Shown: positions 5,313-5,460 of the stretch, one piece after another
Numbering within the stretch: the stretch's first letter is position 1
Layout: each line of letters begins with the position of its first letter
From: PNAI01 sp964575715
GTDB lineage: Bacteria; Pseudomonadota; Alphaproteobacteria; Rhizobiales; Xanthobacteraceae
NCBI GenBank assembly: GCA_964575715.1
Contig: CAZNSG010000012.1
Coordinates: forward strand, 1-5,460
DNA: 5,460 bases
Direction of reading: 5' to 3'
Notes under the pieces: generated by a model
Database searches by the model: none
Seen by the model: only the letters and a program-made list of their open reading frames with translations
Told to the model about the DNA's origin: nothing
Translations under genes and position numbers: made by a program

Positions 5313-5460
5313 CGTCATTCTGAGGTGCGAGCGAAGCGAGCCACCGCAAGTCGGCCTTGGCCGACTTGCGCATTGTAATTCCGATCTCGGGTAAACCCGA
5401 GATCGGTGGGGCGACGGCCAAGGTGTTGCAGCGTCGGGGCCGTTCATCCTTCGAGGGCCG
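5313..5460. repeat. Partial inverted relative of the 282-426 repeat, cut by the window edge
   Basis: It begins CGTCATTCTGAGG at 5313, matching the terminal repeats of the 282-426 element. Bases 5320-5372 are the exact complement of 367-419 (53 of 53). It carries the same two hairpins (5345-5370 and 5381-5406). Beyond 5406 it differs: a longer, unrelated stretch to about 5447 replaces the short linker. Then TCATCCTTCGAGG reappears, matching the complement of CCTCGAAGGATG at 312-323 of the first copy. The far end lies outside the window. This mosaic pattern suggests a modular repeat family with interchangeable inner parts. Confidence 0.78.

Overview
The window is high-GC DNA from an alphaproteobacterium, most likely a member of the Hyphomicrobiales (Bradyrhizobium, Xanthobacteraceae or Pseudolabrys-like). 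This is inferred from the base composition, the protein families, and the short palindromic repeats of a style common in those genomes. No species can be named from the sequence alone. All five supported genes lie on the minus strand, so transcription runs from high to low coordinates.

From right to left the layout is as follows. A partial palindromic repeat (5313-5460) runs off the right edge. Next comes a DUF924-family gene (4707-5255), then a 196-bp gap holding a second repeat type (4571-4669). A large exported protein follows (2375-4510). It combines a carboxypeptidase-regulatory-like beta domain, a single c-type haem site and a beta-propeller. After it come the three genes of a tripartite tricarboxylate transporter (TTT): tctC (1299-2267), tctB (457-930) and the N-terminal part of tctA (1-246), which is cut by the window edge.

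TctC would capture a carboxylate in the periplasm and TctA/TctB would import it using an ion gradient. The exported haem-propeller protein is encoded just upstream on the same strand. It is a good candidate for a periplasmic partner that senses or converts the same or a related compound, but this is inference from gene context. The DUF924 gene has its own plausible promoter and is probably unrelated to the transporter.

The gaps between the transporter genes are unusually large (368 and 210 bp), and both contain palindromic repeat DNA. The tctC-tctB spacer holds nested inverted repeats: a hairpin pair outside, an inverted G/C-rich pair inside that, and a 174-bp MITE-like unit with 26-bp terminal inverted repeats at the centre. 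It also contains a very compact four-run G-quadruplex motif just upstream of tctB. The tctB-tctA spacer holds a 145-bp element, a relative of which lies in opposite orientation at the right end of the window. One hairpin of that element shows a base-paired compensatory change between the two copies.

No CRISPR array, tRNA, rRNA or transposase gene was seen. I did not find a clearly new multi-gene system. The most interesting items are the haem-propeller protein next to the TTT genes and the layered repeat architecture inside the operon.
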